DNA of 64,000 nucleotides, taken from assembly GCA_014607495.2 (NCBI GenBank), contig CP053156.1, forward strand, positions 12,152,001-12,216,000, read 5' to 3'. The translations under genes and the position numbers were made by a program. How positions within the stretch are numbered: the stretch's first letter is position 1; each line of letters begins with the position of its first letter. This DNA is from Carposina sasakii. Lineage: Eukaryota > Arthropoda > Insecta > Lepidoptera > Carposinidae. This document shows positions 1 to 10,792 of the stretch, in pieces. The notes beneath the pieces are model-generated. The model had not been told where the DNA came from. It did no database searches and saw nothing but the letters and a program-made list of their open reading frames with translations.

Positions 1-318
1 ATAGAAAATACATCACATTAGTCTGGGCATACTCCGAAATTTACAATACAATTGAAATTACATTTTCATATCAACCTCGGAATTAAATTATACTAACCCA
101 CGTGTCTAAATAAGACTAGAATTCACGCATATTTTGACTGAGGCCACTTGTCAGTTTACTCGTAGCATTCCTAGACAAGACCTATGCGAGTATAGTAAGT
201 ACTTGAATTTGTTTTCGTAAAAACCATACATTTCTCAACCTTATGCCGCGCTGGTTTCTCGAAGGCCTGTAAAAGATAATTCACGGAGATAATAATGTAT
301 CAAATCCATTGTTTAATG

Positions 319-599
319 CAGGGGTCTCCAAACTTTGAAGCCAAAAAAAAATATTATGGCCGTAACCATAATATTTTTTTTTGTATGTTCGAATGGCCAA
401 AACAAATTTAATTTTTCTGCCAAGCAAACATAGGCTTTTTTGCATTTCAATTACTATTGATAGTGTACTGAATACACTATATATATTAATTATTTATTAG
501 TTATTAATATGCTTAAGCTTAGATACTTAAGTTGAGTTTTCTGCTCATCATTTCTGGCGGGCCGGATTTGGCCCGCGGGCCGTAGTTTGGAGATCCCTG
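319..599. mobile_element. hAT-type MITE, 281 bp, 8-bp TSD
   Basis: The ends are CAGGGGTCTCCAAACT and, inverted, CAGGGATCTCCAAACT. Perfect 8-bp duplications GTTTAATG flank it at 311-318 and 600-607. The terminal sequence, the GGCCCGCGGGCC near the right end and the 8-bp target duplication are typical of hAT (Charlie-like) elements. There is no coding capacity, so it is non-autonomous. Confidence 0.9.
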
Positions 600-663
600 G
601 TTTAATGTACGGTTAATATTTGGAGTTCGAGAAACTAAAGATGATCTTTTAATTTTATTATAT

Positions 664-1010
664 TTATGATGATGATCTCCGACCGTATTTTGGCCAAGGC
701 GACCAATCTCTACGGAGATTGGCCAGGTACGCAGGAAATGTTATAGTGCACAAGTGTGTGCGCAAACACAGATACACTCTCTATTCCCTCACTCTCATAG
801 TCCGATGGGATGGAAAGCCGACACGACCGGAGAGAGATCAGGCGCAGGACCAACGGTTTTACGTGCTTTCCGAGGCACGAGCTAAGTGACAATTTTGCAA
901 CATTAAAATCTGTACATTAAATAAATTCATTGGTATAGGTCCGTGACTGGGATCGAACTTACGCCTCCCGCTTGGAAGGTGCACGTCTTAACCACTGGGC
1001 TATCACCGCT
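664..1010 (-). repeat. tRNA-derived SINE family A, copy 1 (with A and B boxes)
   Basis: Read on the minus strand, the head holds an A-box-like TAGCCCAGTGG and a B-box-like AGTTCGATCCC (about 1003 to 943), then a body of about 230 bp and a GAT-rich 3' tail (CATCATCATAAAT). The same body recurs at 36713-37013 (minus) and 43757-44002 (plus), both lacking part of the head. The head is a degenerate tRNA, not a functional gene. Confidence 0.75.
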
Positions 1011-1048
1011 ATATTATATTTATATTTATATATATATAAATCAAATAG

Positions 1049-1250
1049 TACGGACATGTCAAAAGAAGAAGCGAAGACCATGTGGTACAAGTAGCACAAA
1101 ACAGTAGAGGGCGCCCGCCACTAACCTGGTGGTCTAAAATACAGAGAGACCTTATTTTAGGAAGCCATTGCCATTTGCCTGAAAAGACAATCCAGGTTAG
1201 ATCATCCAAGACCCAACCCCACATAATGGAAAAAGGGTAGGACAAAGAAG
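1049..1250 (+). pseudogene. LINE ORF2 C-terminal remnant
   Basis: Translation from 1049 reads YGHVKRRSEDHVVQVAQNSR, then GRPPLTWWSKIQRDL. This resembles the region after the reverse transcriptase domain of insect non-LTR retrotransposons (W/YGHVxRR...RGRP...W). Only this fragment survives. Confidence 0.55.
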
Positions 1251-1264
1251 AAGAGATATTTATA

Positions 1265-1629
1265 TACAGGTTGTTTTTTCGTCGCCACCCTTAACGAAGG
1301 GTACGTACTCTATACATCAAATAAAGTAATTTTATGCCAAAAAAATGCTGGGAAACGATGTATTTTTTTAAATTACTTGATTGGGCGAAATTTATAGTGT
1401 TTATGCTAGTTTTTTCATAGACAGATATTAATTATTTCTCGTGAAAAAATCTTGCTACACGCGTCAATGTGCATTTATGCAGAAAAACGCAGTCTATTTA
1501 CTCAACTTTGGACCCTAATATTTTGGAAACCAGACACTTCCCAGGTATGCTTCCATGGAGAAAAATGATCGTGGTGATGAGGAGATTCCGTAGTTTTCGG
1601 TAACGTTGACGACCAAATATCATCCTGTA
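1265..1629. mobile_element. MITE family 1, full-length copy
   Basis: Ends ACAGGTTGTTTTTTCGTCG and, inverted, ACAGGATGATATTTGGTCG form terminal inverted repeats. The interior holds ACTTCCCAGGTATGCTTCCA and GATGAGGAGATTCCG. Other copies: 32820-33174 (full), 34050-34175 (right end only), and reversed at 56573-56890 and 57693-58085 (interrupted). No coding capacity. Confidence 0.75.
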
Positions 1630-1639
1630 TATATATACC

Positions 1640-1992
1640 TAAATCTTCTGTTCGTATGTTTATAATTAAACTCCTTCTATACTGCTGGACCGATTTTGAT
1701 GAAAATTTTTCTGTGGGTTCGAGAATGGTTTAGTGTGAATCTAATTCGGTCAACTAGAACAAGTTTTTCTGCAGTCCACGCGCATTATAACTCTACCTAT
1801 AATATATTATTATAAATCTTCTGTTCGTGTGTTTGTAATTGAACTCCTTCTAAACGGCTGGAACGATTTTGATGATTTTTTGTGTGTGTATTCAAGTGGG
1901 TTTGAGAATTGTTTAGATTTACAATTCGGTCAACTAGAACAAGTTTTTCTGCAGTCCACGCGGACGGAGTCGCGGGCGTCCACTAGTAACTC
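1640..1992 (+). repeat. Two tandem copies of the 'CTAGTGGAC' lepidopteran interspersed repeat
   Basis: Two related units start AAATCTTCTGTTCGT (about 1650 and 1816). Each runs through CTTCTA..CTGGA.CGATTTTGATGA to TTTTTCTGCAGTCCACGCG; the second ends GGGCGTCCACTAGTAAC. A minus-strand relative is at 52520-52690. The 3' portion is shared with many very abundant repeats in this window. The ORF here is repeat-derived, not a gene. Confidence 0.65.
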
Positions 1993-2592
1993 TATATTTC
2001 GCTCTTCTCTGTCATACAAGCCAATTTATTTATTAGAGCTCGCAGAAAAATTTATATTATTTGATAGCACGATTCGCGTCACTAAATCTGACGAATTTTC
2101 GAATTCACGACTGTTCCGATATTTATGAGTCATAAAATACCTAACACACTAAAACTCTGCCAGTTATTCCTAAACCGTGGATCAGGATTTATTGTTTTAT
2201 TTTAGGTTTCGCCAGAAGTTAGAATAGTTATGGAATTTCTCTTTTTAGTTGAATTTGAATTGAATACAGTGCTAATATCTTACCTTTAATCTATATTCAA
2301 TCCTATTACGTGAGTATTATGATTTATTTTCATGATTTAACACGATTTTAGATTAAGACAACAATAACCGAAAAATAATCCCAAATGATTTCGAAAGAGA
2401 ATTCAATCACACTTTGTAAAAAGGATAAGAAATATTAATACTATTTCAGATGTGTATTAAAATATTGGTAGTGAGACAGTTTACATTCGTAGCATTTGCT
2501 ACGAATCAGCCAAATCACCGACATAGCTGACTCCAGCAAGCTGCATCAGGGCACATATCCTATTTAAAGTTCTTAATATAATAATTATAAGG

Positions 2593-2858
2593 TTACAGGC
2601 TGCTTCCGACCGGTCGGATATTATATGTCCAACGTGGACTTCTCAGGGCTGTAAAGTTTGTAAGTCTAACTTGCATCCTATGGATTTGTAAGTATGGATG
2701 AATGGATATTTGTTACTCTTATGCGTAAAAACGGCTGGAGCGATTTTAGTAAAATTTGGTTGGAGTTAGCTGACACTCTTTTTTCATCCCGGATAATTTC
2801 GACATTTTGTTTTTTCTGCAGTCCACGCCGACAAAGTCGCGGGTGTCCACTAGTATAA
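2593..2858 (+). repeat. RTE tail scrap followed by a 'CTAGTGGAC' repeat
   Basis: CAGGCTGCTTCCGACCGGTC (2597 on) matches the 3' end of the RTE-like element at 18.6 kb. It is followed by the AAACGGCTGGAGCGATTTTA...CTGCAGTCCACGC...GTCCACTAGTA repeat, which recurs almost unchanged at 58775-59000. Confidence 0.55.
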
Positions 2859-3235
2859 TAATAAAATCATAATATTATATTTATTTTATAATTTTATCCT
2901 ACTATTTATTTATTTTCTTCATAATTTAGGCCAACTCTGCACAGTTCAATGCTTTTACTCGTGTCACACATTTTTACCCCTATACAACTCTCAAGGGAGC
3001 GTGACTATGATACGTTTTTAAATGTCATGGACAGATTCTATTGAATATAACCCTAAACCGTGCTATTTCAACTATTAATTTCAATATGTTTAGTAGTTAT
3101 CAAAGAAGTCCGCGTGGACCGCAAAAAAACATACAAAATGTCTAAATTATCCAGTATAACAATATTTTCCCAGGGTAAAAAGTAGCCTTTATGTTTTTAC
3201 AGGCACTAGACTACGTGCGTACCAAATTTAATTTA

Positions 3236-3475
3236 AACTAGTGGACGTCCGCGACTCCGTCCGCGTGGACTACAGAAAAAACAGAATGTCTAAATTATCC
3301 GGGATAAAAACATTTTCCCGGGATAAAAAGTAGCCTATATGTTAAGTGGGACCTGTCAGAATATTTTCCTGAAAACAGCATCGAAATCGGTCCAGCCGTT
3401 TCTGAGATTAGCGTGCACAAACATCGATCCGTTACAATTTTATTATACTCGTATGTATAGAATAGATAGATAGAT
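3236..3475 (-). repeat. 'CTAGTGGAC' interspersed repeat, minus orientation
   Basis: Begins CTAGTGGACGTCCGCGACTC, contains CCGGGATAAAAAGTAGCC and ATCGGTCCAGCCGTTTCTGA, and ends in (GATA)n. A damaged partial copy lies just before it (3095-3200). Others are at 27176-27260, 31395-31562 and 42860-42985. This is a very common lepidopteran dispersed repeat. Confidence 0.65.
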
Positions 3476-4059
3476 AGAAGAAGATTAAATCGGCTTAGTA
3501 GTTTTAGTGTGACAGCGCGACAGACATACAGTTATTTTCGCATTTATAATATTAGTACCTATGGATATTTAATAACAAGTTGTTGATGAGTGACTAGATA
3601 GAAGCAGACATACCTAATTTATTCGAAGACAACAAAGAGCAAACTAAGTGCAATCTATATTCCCAGTAGGTACGATATTTTGAACGTTTATAATATGGTA
3701 TCTACTCAAAATATATCTTTTAGATTAACGTACCAAAATTTACTGGAACCGTACCTTTATCGCACACTTTTCACTATTTTCTAACACAACCCTAATAATA
3801 ATCAATAATCAGGACCCTAATTCTCACGTACATCGACATTTTACCTCTTAATTATTGCTGGAAGCTTTTTACAAAATACAAAGCGTACAAAACTATTGCT
3901 AGACAAAATTAAGTATTTAAAAATCTGTCGATTTATCTTCAAATTGAGCAAATAAAGAAATATCCGCCAATCAATAGAGCGCACATTTAAATAGCTGAAA
4001 TCAAAAGCGCTTTTGTCGTATCAACAGCACTAGACATTATAGTCAATTCTGACCGTCAC

Positions 4060-4160
4060 CCTTGAACCTAAACATAAAATTTGTCCTACCTGTCCCTTTC
4101 TCTCTCGGCCATTTAAGTTAAGAACGGAGAGGTTATTTTAAGTTTACGTTTAATGTAACA
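4060..4160. repeat. Dispersed repeat shared with 15960-16080
   Basis: GTCCTACCTGTCC.TTTCTCTC and TTAAGAACGGAGAG match, in reverse complement, the block at 15960-16080. Ends contain AAACGTAAAC-type sequence. Class unknown. Confidence 0.4.
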
Positions 4161-4243
4161 GTGAGAATCGACATAATTATTATCTCTATTGGTGGCAATA
4201 AAGATTATTATAAAATTATTAATAAAGAAATGGAAAAATTCCT

Positions 4244-4316
4244 CACCCGGGTGGGAATCGAACCCACGACTTTTGCATTCCGCGTGCCAGTGCTCTTACC
4301 ACTGAGCCACCGGGTC
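4244..4316 (-). repeat. tRNA-like sequence (SINE head or pseudo-tRNA)
   Basis: On the minus strand it has A box TGGCTCAGTGG, B box GGTTCGATTCC, a perfect T arm (GTGGG/CCCAC) and a nearly perfect acceptor stem (ACCCGGT/CCCGGGT). The anticodon arm does not pair (at most 3 of 5) and loop position 33 is not T, so a working tRNA is unlikely. Most likely it is the pol III head of a SINE. Confidence 0.6.
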
Positions 4317-4439
4317 AATTACTCGGATGACGAATTTTACCATCTCGTTTTGAAATTACATTATTGGAAACGTTATTTTTCATCCCGATAGCTATACATA
4401 AGCCAAATCTCGGCAAACAAAGCTGAATCCCTCAGCACA

Positions 4440-5585
4440 ATGTTTAATGATGAAACGATCAACCATATCCTAACGGATTATATTATGGAGATGTGTTTTT
4501 ATCTTAGTCAAGATAAAATTATAAAGATTATGTCGAGTTTAGATAAATGTTGGCGGGTGGCGAGAATCGAGACCCAACGTGCGAAAAAAGAAAAAACTTC
4601 GCACGAACAGTGTTACTAATCCCTTTGATGTATTGTTAGTGAAATTCCATTAAAAGTTTTCCGCAAATGGATATCGAGACCGATAAGTAATAGGGCTAGT
4701 AATAACTAATAAAGTATCCAGTTAATCACTGAACTTGGACAAGATATTCGGTTATTATTTTTGTTTCTAAATTGTTCTTTTTTGAGATGTTGTTTTTGTT
4801 GCATTGTTTTGCAGATAAATTGATGTTCTCGTTTTTCTTTAGAGGTCACATTAAGTATTTTATTTGTATGACTGCGCCTAATATAGTATGGCTAACATCT
4901 TGTGCATAAAACTGTATGTTGAAATTGTAGATGGATTTGTTGTAGCGCTGGTGCCTGCTAAGTTACAACATAAAGTTATTGATTTACAACCTTACTATTT
5001 TATTTTAGTTTGTATCTTTTCATGAAATGAAAGTACATTTACACCATTAAAATAAAATAAAAAATATTAAAAGTAAAAATAATAAAGCTACATAAAGTAA
5101 ACATGATACTTTCCAATATGTAATTTATAAATTAAATACAAAAGTAACTAAAATGATGATTCCGACATGTACATAACATTTTATTTCAGGCTGACTCTTA
5201 TCAATAAAGTTAAAATAAAGATTAAATAAAACCACCGCAAATTCCGCGAGGAAATGAACCGTCCAACAAATAAATCTTTGATACCATTAAAACTTTAAAT
5301 CGACGTTCAACCGATCGCTTTATTAAATAGCTGATCATTACAGTCACGTCAGGTCGTGATCGTAAAACTTTGATGGTCCTATAATGCACCGCATTTATCA
5401 GAAGTCGGCGAAAATGCGTCCTTGAAAATGTTCGAAAGAATTTTCGACAGCTCCACGATTCGATTTAAACTTTCGATTTGTTTGGATCGGTAAGCTATCT
5501 GAGGATTAAGCGTAGTTGCTGCGTCTGTACTGAGAGCGTTTTCTGTAGTCACTTAAATATAATGCATGTCCTAAAAGTAACAATT
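4440..5585. other. Non-coding 5' flank, no feature recognised
   Basis: AT-rich sequence without a supported ORF or recognisable repeat. The stretch 5390-5520 (TCAGAAGTCGGCG ... TCGATTTGTTTGGATCGG) is less AT-rich than its surroundings and could be regulatory, but nothing in it decides that. Confidence 0.4.
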
Positions 5586-5588
5586 TAG

Positions 5589-5760
5589 ACGGCCAATTAG
5601 TGAAGTTGGTAGTGACCCTACCCACCGAGCCATAGGTTCTAGATTTAAATCCCAATAGGTGCAAACATTGATATAATGAATGCCGATGTTTGTTTTGAGT
5701 TATGGATTTTTATACTTATCTAGACGGGCAATGCATAGACGTAGAAATCTATAGTATAAT
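5589..5760 (+). repeat. tRNA-derived SINE family B
   Basis: AGTGAAGTTGGTAGTGACCC followed by a weak B-box region (TCTAGATTTAAATCCC), then a body with GTTTGTTTTGAGTTATGG and ACTTATCTAGACGGGC. This layout is that of widespread lepidopteran tRNA-derived SINEs. A minus-strand head of the same family is at 47140-47240, and a scrap lies near 28665. Confidence 0.65.
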
Positions 5761-5839
5761 ATAAAGAAAAGTTAATAACTCAATATTTCAAAATGGAAAT
5801 ATATTGCCTACAACCCCCAATCGATTTATTCTAATATAT

Positions 5840-6065
5840 TCCGCGTTATTGTCATTACAATACCTTGGCAACTCTTTCGGGCCGTAATCTCATGCAAAAC
5901 GCTTGGTCAATGCCGGTTATTCGATTTGGCCGGCCCGGAATTTTTGTATACAGGAAATTGGATTTTTCCTCCGTCGGCATAAATCGTGCTTTTATCCAGG
6001 ACTGTTTGTTTGGATCTCATGGAAATCTACTTGAGATATGTGAGGGAATGAATTTAGTGATGTGT
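5840..6065. other. Higher-GC unique block, candidate conserved non-coding element
   Basis: The block (GGCAACTCTTTCGGGCCG ... AAATCGTGCTTTTATCCAGG) is more balanced in base composition than its flanks and matches no repeat in the window. A 73-codon ORF overlaps it but has no splice context or domain. Similar islands: 7440-7560, 23210-23400, 24225-24345, 35600-35770, 55310-55490, 60990-61140. Confidence 0.25.
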
Positions 6066-6089
6066 CTTCATAGTGTTGTGAGCTAACAT

Positions 6090-7005
6090 TTGTTGGTTAA
6101 CGCTGCCTCAGAGCGAGTGTGTAGACTTTATAAAATGTGCTGCTGACTATGGCATAACTGTCATTAAAATGTAATTTCTACGTTAATACTACGTTTATTA
6201 CGGATATATTGTCGTATGTTTATGATTGTAAAATTAAATCCCAGTTTGTTAGGCTGCCCCAAAATAATACTATTTAAACTCCCGAAAACCAACCTGCTGA
6301 TGACGTTACTAATCATTAATAGATAAATATTTTATTGCGATGTTTATTAATTATTTAATATTAATGGGGTAGAGTTTCCTATGGTTTAATCTTAAATAAC
6401 ATTTTATGCTTATCAAAATAAATTATCAAAATCATACCTATATGTAAAATTACAATTGATTAAGTGTCCAAATGAGGTAGTAATGAGCCTTGTGAAATTA
6501 ATAAAAAATTACAACATCACATGTCCACCTGCATCATTTACAGCAACTTTTGTTTTGTGACCATATTTATAAACGCAATATTTAATATAGCTGTAGAACA
6601 GAAATTCGTTTACGCGCATAGAAGTTGCTTGAAGAGTAACGTCACATCGTGGTAGCCGTTTGTATGGAGCATTTTTGGCAAGTCTAAAATTGTGATTTTG
6701 AAATCATTATATTTCGGAAAGTTTTCACACAAGCGAAGTTTTTTTTTCGCAAATGTTTCTTTTATTATATGATCGATATAAATACAAATTAAAAAGCTGT
6801 AAATGACCCTATAGGTACGGTACCCAAACATGGCCGCCCCAGTATTCCGCATCGTTATTCTATGTAAGTAATGCTCTAATAGAAAAAGAAGGGATTGGGT
6901 ATAGCTAGCAAAAGCTAACTTATATTCATATTTAAAAAATCGGCCGAGGCGTTTGGTCTGTGTAGTGCTTCAAAGGAGCATACATACATACATACATACA
7001 TAGGC
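6090..7005. other. AT-rich flank with (CATA)n microsatellite
   Basis: No gene recognised. A (CATA)n run at about 6981-7004 probably marks the tail of a degraded minus-strand SINE. The short ORF at 6610-6852 has no supporting feature. Confidence 0.4.
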
Positions 7006-7039
7006 TGTTAAACACAATACCACTCCTTTGCGTCGCGCA

Positions 7040-7365
7040 GTCGGGTAAAAAGAGATATACACACGGGTCTGTGTTCGAATCCGAAATTGGGATGAATAGC
7101 CATGGAACTTCATGGGCTCATGTAGTTTGGGACTAGAGAAAGTGTGTGAATAAATTTATACACACGGCTGTGTTTCCGAAATGGGGTAGCCAGAACTTCA
7201 GGGTCATGTAAGAGACCCCGTAGCCACTTTTAACAAAGCGGGGAGAGATGTAAATGATCAGTGAACAAGTTGCTAGCTTATCGCCTGAGAGAATGCCTGA
7301 GTTCCTTAGTCGACTCTTACGACATATACGGAAGGAGATGCAGCTGATCTGTTCTAGTTATAATA
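7040..7365 (+). repeat. SINE family C, longest copy
   Basis: Contains a B-box-like GTGTTCGAATCC (about 7070) and the body markers ACACGGCTGTGTTTCCGAAA, TTGCTAGCTTATCGCC and CTTAGTCGACTCTTACGACA. Copies or pieces: 25905-26095 (-), 33305-33515, 34860-34980, 35950-36130, 37010-37080, 57000-57130 (-), 59050-59225 and 61790-62030 (-, with a (TATG)n tail). Small scraps near 11940, 24000 and 29470. Confidence 0.6.
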
Positions 7366-8225
7366 GCACACCAGTAGGTATAGCAACTACATCACCAACA
7401 AAACATCTTTATTTACTGAACTTGAAACAAATCAATTGACTACGTTCAAAAAAGCTCTCCGAGAAATTTGCCCGTGAACCACTGTAAACTGTCCAAAGCG
7501 GAGTTAATTCCAATATTTTCGCTCAAACTTCTGCCAAACACGGCGTTTTCAATCAAAACTAACTTTTGACTGAAATTGAAATTACAAAATATCGGAAACA
7601 CACGTTTACTATACGTAATTTAAAAGAGCAATTTTGGTATGTTTGGGTGAATTTCTTACACCGAAAGTGAGGTTTTCGTTTTGGTAATTTTAAGTTTTCA
7701 TTTTCACAAATAACCTAGATGGAGGAAAACTCGTGACATGTTGGTACGAGTACGAGTAGGTTATACGTGTCAGTCATATAGTAAAAATTTTTTGTAAACA
7801 TTAGCCAATGACTTCGGCTGTAAAGTACTTCAGGCTATAAATGTGACTGATCTACATAATAGGATAATAGTGGTCGTGACTAAATCTCAATCGAGTGAAT
7901 TTTTTTTTCATTTTCTTAGCAATATTTTAGAATAATAACCATTAGAAGAATAATAATAATAACTTTACTATGTATTATATTTTGAGCAAAAAAAAAAACA
8001 TTATTTCATTCTCGATTTATGTGGATGAAATCGTGAGCTGCCAGCATTTTGGACACCCTCCCGGTATATAACAACTACTGCCCTAACAACTTAAATAGGT
8101 ATATTAAATTTTTGCTTCTTAGTTTTGTTAGTTTCGCTACATACTTCGTGTAATATGAAGTAAGTATACTTTGAAATAAAACTGTAAAGAAACTTTTAAA
8201 TTTACTGTCAGAAATATTATCATTG

Positions 8226-8596
8226 CACAGTGTTCCGAAGACCCCGAAAAATGGATATCTCTAGCTGTTCCCGTATATTGACGTAGTTCGATGAGAGAAA
8301 CAATTCGCTAGAATAAACCACGTATCAATTATTGATAGTTTCCGAGAAAAAACTTATTAAAGTAGCTAATTTTTGGTGGGTCGAATAATGAAAAAAATTT
8401 TTTGTACTTTTATTAATGGAGTTTGACACAAAATTTATTTAAACCATAATATTTCATCGTATTGCGCATATTTCAGTCTAAATTACAATCATCTATATGC
8501 AGGTGATTTAAAGAAATTTTTAAAAAATCGTCAAGCTACGTCGATATACGGGAATAGCTAGAGAGGTCTATTTTTCGGGGTCTTCGGAACACTGTG
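8226..8596. mobile_element. TIR element of 371 bp with long imperfect inverted ends
   Basis: Left end CACAGTGTTCCGAAGACCCC and the same sequence inverted at the right end. The similarity continues inward for about 60 bp (CTCTAGCTGTTCCCGTATAT / inverted). CATTG flanks it on both sides (8221-8225, 8597-8601). Non-coding. No second copy in the window, so the family cannot be named. Confidence 0.75.
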
Positions 8597-9239
8597 CATT
8601 GGAGCAAATACGGTTGCCTTGGTACCTACTAATATTGATGTTACCATAAAACAAGTCGAATTGCATTAGACCAACAATGTAGGTAAACATAAGAGCACTT
8701 TTCTATTTACACAACTCTAATATGATTTGCACAAGAATTTGTATAATAATTTCTGTAGATGCAGCAAAGTGGGTTTACAAAATGTAAAGGGGAATGTAAA
8801 ATTATTTTACTTATTCAACAAACTATATGCAATTTATGTCTTATTGCTTTCCAGTGCGGCAATGCAGCCAGCATTTTGGGCACGCTACAATTGTACCTTA
8901 TAATGAAGATCGCTTGATCTTTCGGTAAAAGCTACGATGGTCAATCGACCTTCTCATTCAGCTGCCAAAATCTTGACTTGCACAGAACCATTCGTCGGCG
9001 TATGTCCCTATTTTCTAAGATAAGACATTTTCTCGTACTTTCTAGTCAATTTGTCACAAGACATTATTACTTCATATGATTCTTCTAACCCGGTACATAT
9101 CTTAGCTACATACTGAATTCAGATCACTGAATAAAGAAAGGAATGTTTCACCCGGTTGTCGTCATTATAAAACTACTACTCCTTGGAGATCAGCAAATGG
9201 AAACCCTCGCGGTTTCGGGTCTCTATTAACTTCGCCAGA

Positions 9240-9555
9240 GGGAGGTTAATATTTTTCCAATGTATGTATGTATAGGTATGTTTCTTTGATACACTCTAGA
9301 GCCAAGCGGCTTATCGCATTTGAGCTTGAGAGGTGTCATTAGACTTGTCGTAAGAATGACACTGGGTAAAAAAATTCACGCAGTCGGGTTTTTTATTTAA
9401 ATAAATGAGGTTATTCATTTTATATATTCTGGCACGTGTACTGCAACGTGTACTTAGAATGGAGGAGGATACTATTTCTCGAGATTCCTGCGTGAATGGA
9501 AAAAGTGGAATCTAAATTTTCACGAACGAAATCTTAAGCGGCCGCTAGTGATAGA
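9240..9555. repeat. Two dispersed repeats in series
   Basis: 9240-9395 (TTTCTTTGATACACTCTAGA ... TGAGAGGTGTCATTAGA ... TTCACGCAGTCGGG) recurs at 37330-37440 (reverse), 38005-38740 (interrupted) and 40075-40240. 9455-9555 (CGAGATTCCTGCGTGAATGG ... GCGGCCGCTAGTGA) recurs at 39110-39240. Both are non-coding LINE/SINE-type debris. Confidence 0.5.
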
Positions 9556-9599
9556 CTAAAATAAAGTACCTACTGACATGAATCAATCTCTGTTCTATG

Positions 9600-10790
9600 A
9601 AAGTCCATAATACCGAAGTCAATGTACTCAGCCATCGTTCAGAGCAAATTTTCTGGCCGTCAAGCGCGAATGTCTCATTTCCGTGTGTCTCTTTCACTCT
9701 ATACTTTTACTGAACTGGGTAGAATTTCCCGCATTACTTTTGAAAACAATAATGTATTCTACCCAGACGATACAAGGCTGCAATTGTGAATGTGGCCACA
9801 TAAGTTGTCGCTCGGTTCAGCTGTCAGTTTCGCAGACGGGGTGACATTGAGCTGTATAGGCACATTGTTCATTGTTAGGCCTTAGGTGCGGTACAGTTGA
9901 AGGAAATTTATGGAAATAAGGAGTGACGTTATAAATGAGGTTCTGGGACTCTGAGGTTATAGGCCTATTATAAAATCCTGGGGTTTCTGAGCGTGGGCGT
10001 GAAACTTTACGTAACTACGTAGGTATATATATAAATGTAAGTAATGTAGTTTATGTAATGTAAATAATTAAGCTTTGAAAACATTAGGTAAAATACAGGC
10101 GAGTAAGACCTTTGAAGCTAGGTAATGTTTACAGTCGTACAGATATATGCGCTAGTTAATTCAATAATCACGGAAGCGAATGAAAGGAGCATATTTCAAA
10201 GCCATGACAGCAATCTAAATAGTTTTTAATAGCAAATAATAGTAATCGTCGAACGATTTTTTAAAATAGTACCTAAAAATGGGTTCTAAACATTTTAAAT
10301 TATCAAAGTTACAAGCAAGATAAAGTATTTGAAGAATAAGGAAACCCAATGACGCGAACCGAAACTTGTAGATGTAGATAACGAGCTAGCTAGACGCTTC
10401 TGTTCGACATCGAAACATCGCAAAATCGGTGCCAAGCCCATGCTACGACAAACAAAGACCATGTTCGATGGAAGAAAAAAAGAAATGATAAAAAAGGAGG
10501 TCGCAGTAACAAAAGAGGCGCGCTCTGTTGCGTCGAAAACGCGTAAAGAAAGCACTAAAAAGGTTTATTCATTAATACGTAAAATAAAATGGAACGCGAT
10601 ATTTGAGATTTATTTTGATAAAATATCGGTTAATTAGTTATTTTATGGTTAATTTGGTTTTGGTAGCAATGGAATTTCGTAATAATTATCGCAGAGCAAG
10701 GGTAAGCGTGTCAAATGACCTACTAGCGGACGCCTGCGACTTTGCTCGTTTGAACTATAATATGGCCTATCAGAATGACGACTACGAAGC
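9600..10790. other. Region upstream of the gene; no promoter identified
   Basis: 9640-9890 is GC-richer and could hold the untranscribed start region of the SMPDL3-like gene, but no TATA/Inr/DPE combination is convincing. It has a 10-bp perfect inverted repeat TGGGTAGAAT (9716-9725) / ATTCTACCCA (9756-9765). The lysine-rich ORF at 10440-10637 is unrecognised. Confidence 0.3.
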
Positions 10791-10792
10791 TG

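Noticed and set aside
4244..4316. Functional tRNA gene
   Set aside because: Anticodon stem does not pair and the loop lacks T33.
6981..7004. CRISPR-like regular repeats
   Set aside because: Simple (CATA)n microsatellite. No spaced direct repeats anywhere, and the DNA is eukaryotic.
9535..9555. NotI-like GCGGCCGCTAGTGA as cloning-vector sequence (also near 39225)
   Set aside because: Both sites lie in the same dispersed repeat (GGAATC..TTCACG..GCGGCCGCTAGT), a natural variant of an abundant lepidopteran repeat. No vector sequence adjoins.
9816..9845. Core promoter with initiator TCAGT
   Set aside because: No TATA or correctly spaced downstream element; the motif is too short to be meaningful alone.
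10295..10637. Opposing ORFs of 86 and 65 codons as a small gene
   Set aside because: Overlap in both strands, low-complexity lysine-rich or hydrophobic content, no family recognised.
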